Under the pieces are notes generated by a model that was not told the origin of the DNA, did not search any database, and worked only from the letters and a program-made list of their open reading frames with translations. 64,000 nt of DNA from Silene latifolia. Lineage: Eukaryota > Streptophyta > Magnoliopsida > Caryophyllales > Caryophyllaceae. The position numbers and the translations under genes were made by a program. The stretch covers positions 19,149,748 through 19,213,747 of the forward strand of contig NC_133530.1 of the NCBI RefSeq assembly GCF_048544455.1. The letters are read 5' to 3'. This document shows positions 60,801 through 64,000 of the stretch, piece after piece; the stretch's first letter is position 1; each line of letters opens with the position of its first letter.

Positions 60801-61734
60801 CGCGCCATATCTCTATTAAGTTCACTATATACCACTTTTCTCAATCCCTCTAAAACGATCTTTCATTACATATATTCTTAACCAACACAATTCCTAACCA
60901 TCTCCCTCCATAATCCCTTACGAATCTCAAGTTACCACCATTTGCGTCCCTCATTTCAATCTCTTCATTCTCACATTCCATAAACTCACATCATCCCTTG
61001 CCCACATTCATATACTTTTACATTACTCAACACACAATCACATCACTCATCTCATCACACAAAATAGGCTTCATGCCTCAATAAACCATATCGATCTTCC
61101 TTTTCTTTTTCCACTATCTATCACAACACATAAACTCATGTCCTCCCACCGAACTCCTACTCACCACAGGTGCCACTCACTACACCATAAGATTGGGTAA
61201 CTTACGTATCAAGACCAACATACATGTAAAACAATGCATAAAGAAGCAAAACAATACCTTTGGATTAAACATAATATGCAACGAAATCAAAAGATGAGTA
61301 TATGACCCAAAACAGGGGTCACTAGATCGAGTACAGGCCACTCGATCGAGTAAATGACTTACTCGATCGAGTAGGTGAAAGTCAGAGACACGTATAACAA
61401 ATTACCAGGGCTACTCGATCGAGTAAGGGGTACTCGATCGAGTACCAAGGTGCACTCGATCGAGTAAGGGGTACTCGATCGACTACCCTACGCATTTCTC
61501 AGCAATGTCCAGTTTTCGTAAAATGGTAATAACTCACTCATTTCTTTGTCGTTTTGGGCGTGTGACCTATCGTTAGAATAGTAACAGAACAAGCTATCAC
61601 CTTCAATTGGAATCACATCAAAATCATATATACATCTCAAGTTACAACAGTTTAAAGACAACCTCTCTATAATCGAAAACACAACTACTTGATTTTACTT
61701 CCATACAACTTAAACAACAACAAGTGTAACGCCC
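57896..61734 (-). other. long region without coding capacity inside the minus-strand element
   Basis: C/A/T-rich on the + strand, with no frame over about 85 codons and no recognisable gag or pol. A second polypurine-like block (CCACCCTCAAAAGGAACTTCGTCCTCGAAG) is at 58249-58278. A second palindrome cluster is at 61324-61486. It could be a large retrotransposon derivative or strongly decayed internal sequence. Confidence 0.5.
61324..61486. repeat. second cluster of ACTCGATCGAGT palindromes
   Basis: Six or seven copies, mostly perfect, such as ACTCGATCGAGTAAGGGGTA, repeated with spacers of 8-40 bp, resembling 57703-57860. Confidence 0.85.
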
Positions 61735-64000
61735 CGTAATTTCGGACCGTTAATATATTTCGGAAATAATTTATTAATCAAATAAAAGTTGATATTTAAG
61801 TATTTAAAGTAAAAATGATTCAAAGAAATATAATTTTATTATATTTTGAAGAAAAGTATTTATTTTGATAGTTTCGAGATGTTTAAAAATAGTTTAAACC
61901 GTGTAAAACTTTTTATTTCGAAATAAGGGCGTATCGGGGGGAAAATAACAATTCTTTTGAACATTGGGTAAACGAATTTGGAAATGGGTAGTATAAATAT
62001 TCAATTTTCTTGTAATCTCGTGTTTAAAAACTTTGGTCTTGTCGGAATTTGCATTTGACTTACGGTTTTAATTATTATCGAAACGAGTCAAAACCGACTC
62101 GAAAAATCCCGACTCAACCCGACTTCCTCCTTTCCTTTCTCCCTTTCCCGCGGACCACAACCCCCCTTCCTTTCTCTTTTTTTCTGATTTTTCCTCTATC
62201 TTCTTCTTCTACTTTCCAAAAACATTCAAAACACCATTTCATATACATTTCAAGCCAAAATCGACATAATTTCTTCGTTTCTACTCGGATTCTCGCATAA
62301 TTTATATTTTCGGAATCCTCTCGTCGCGATCTACAACCTTGTATGTTTTAATTTCAGTTTTCTTGAAGTTGTTTTAAGACGAATTTTCGGTATTTTCGGT
62401 ATTTATGTACTTATTATGGTGTTTTTATTGTTTAATTAGGTGAAGATTTGGAAGACGAGTTTGGGGACTCGTATATTATCGAGGATAGCGGCTAGTTGTT
62501 GTTAGGGTTTGGGGTTTGAGGTGCTAATTGCTCATTTTCTAGCTTAAGGTAACATATTTCGAGTTACTCGACGAAAGATCGTCACATGCTTTGTTGTTTT
62601 TGTATGTTTTGTGATTTTTGTTTGAGTAATAATTTTCACATGATTAAATTTGATGCATGCATGTTTAATCCATGTATTTTTGTTAGTTTTATTTAACAAG
62701 TTAGTATTGGGAACGATTAATTATGTTTCAGACGGTCTTATAATGAATAAAAATGGAAAAAAAGAGGAGTAATGGTGGCGGCGGTGGCCCGGCAGCTCAC
62801 GGTCAAGCCCACGGCTGGCCCGGTCGGCCCGTTGCTTGTTTCGCGGTTTTCCATGCATTGTTCGTTTTATTCTCGCCTTCTATTAGCTAGTTTAGTCGAT
62901 AAAGACATGATTATTGTCCCGTTCTAATTATGATTTCTGTTCATAATTAGTTAGTTCGATTGATTAAAATATTCGAGTAGTGTTTAGGGGTTTAACTTTG
63001 TTGTATTGGATTATGGTGTTTATCACAAAATGAAGAATGAAACAAAAGTTAAAAATGGTGGAATCTTTTGTAAATGAGAGTGTCAACTAATATATTAAAG
63101 GATAATAAGTGGAATATGCATCTAATTTAGCTTTTGTCACAGTGATAAATAATGTTAGGATAGTTTATAAATTGAAATTGTAATTAATAGGCTCAGAATG
63201 AATTTTATAGCAATAATTGTAATGATTTGATGATTGTGCCGAAAACTGAGCCTTAATCCCTTTGATCGATTCGATGTCGAGTCAATTGAGTAATTGGTCA
63301 CCGCAATTTGACCGCACATCTCGCAGGTGGGGTTGCGGGTAAAAATTCGGTTGGATGAAATTTTAAATGAATTGGATAATCGGCCTTTTTCTTGTTTTAG
63401 GCCATTTATTATATCTTTATTCCACATGTGTAGTTAGTTGAATTTAAGTAGCTTCTTATATTGTAGAAACGGCCCTAGATTCCCTGAAGCCTTAATATGG
63501 TTAATATTGTTAGAATTGGTAATTAGTATTGAATACTTATTGAGGATCTTTGTTGGATTATCTCATTTGAATAGACATTTATATAGCCTTTCACATGATA
63601 GAATGTTAGCATTTAAGTTGGTAAGTTGGTCTTTTTGCCCTCTTATGGTTAAGTGGGTGTCTTACTTGACTTGTGTGGTGAGTCTTGTGTGGTGTGGGCT
63701 AAAGTATTCAAGCTGGGACTAGCTGGGACTAGGTCCTAGGTGAGTATTTCGGCCTTCATCATACCTAGGTCTTTATAGTCTTTGACGAGTATATGTTCAC
63801 TGCTTGATAGCCTTTGTGTTCCTGACTAGTGGATTTATATCCAAGTTGGGGCATGACCGCGATTACTTATTTTGATAGTAAGTGGTCGCTTAAGTACTAG
63901 CCAACCCTTTGGTGGACTCCTTAGGGTACTCACTTTGTTTTAGAAAAATTGTGGGTCTTGGGTGCGGTGGTGTGTATCCGCATGTCTAGGTCTGCATAGA
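61735..64000 (+). repeat. probable LTR of another retrotransposon, truncated by window
   Basis: It begins TGTAACGCCCCGTAATTTCG, a typical start of plant Gypsy (chromovirus) LTRs. More than 2.2 kb follow with no recognisable coding domain; near 63840-63940 the sequence (AAGTACTAGCCAACCCTTTG, TGGACTCCTTAGGGTACTCA) has an LTR-like character. No primer-binding site is seen before the window ends. Confidence 0.5.

Noticed and set aside
62049..62300. 83-codon frame starting MHLTYGFNYYRNESKP
   Set aside because: It lies in a probable LTR, is C/T-rich, and shows no recognisable domain.

Overview
The window is nuclear DNA from a flowering plant, almost certainly a eudicot. It holds a polyubiquitin gene with a leader intron, intron-containing B3-domain genes, GT-AG introns, and many LTR retrotransposons, LINEs, MITEs and Helitron-like elements. 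The order cannot be fixed by reading alone; the repeat style, including clustered ACTCGATCGAGT palindromes, suggests Caryophyllales, with low confidence. No rRNA, tRNA or CRISPR was seen.

Layout. 1-10555: a Tat-type Ty3/Gypsy retrotransposon on the + strand, with its 5' LTR cut by the window edge, gag and pol broken by stops and frameshifts, and an antisense ORF between pol and the 3' LTR that has its own TATA box and an intron. It sits inside an L1-type LINE (10556-14971), which in turn sits in sequence matching the 3' flank of a B3 gene. 15144-15674: a 531-bp TIR transposon with an 8-bp target duplication. 16168-17863: an apparently intact four-exon REM-like B3 gene. Its 3' flank carries a 1.5-kb solo LTR (17954-19485) and a 19-bp relic insertion. 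20651-22882: a polyubiquitin gene of six repeats with a 593-bp leader intron and Thr at position 28 in every repeat. 23992-25360: a broken paralogue of the B3 gene. 25600-33680: gene-free, AT-rich DNA with Tourist-, hAT- and Stowaway-like MITEs, a nested MITE cluster, and two back-to-back Helitron-like elements.

34291-54805: the most unusual part, a tandem array of about 6-7 kb composite units (three full, one partial). Each full unit joins an RNase H-like fragment, two or three copies of a CDPK EF-hand exon module, the last exon and 3' flank of a B3 gene, a coiled-coil fragment, seven monomers of a 311-bp satellite, and an LTR-like segment. Copies are nearly identical, but many differences are the same strand-symmetric change (GCTG to CTTTG, CAGC to CAAAG), which looks like a consensus artefact at methylated CHG sites.

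54806-56130: the 3' part of a second LINE. 56475-57882: a minus-strand LTR followed by a long region without coding capacity. From 61735 another LTR begins and runs off the window.

Only the ubiquitin gene and the first B3 gene look functional. The rest records repeated insertion and local duplication around a B3 gene cluster.
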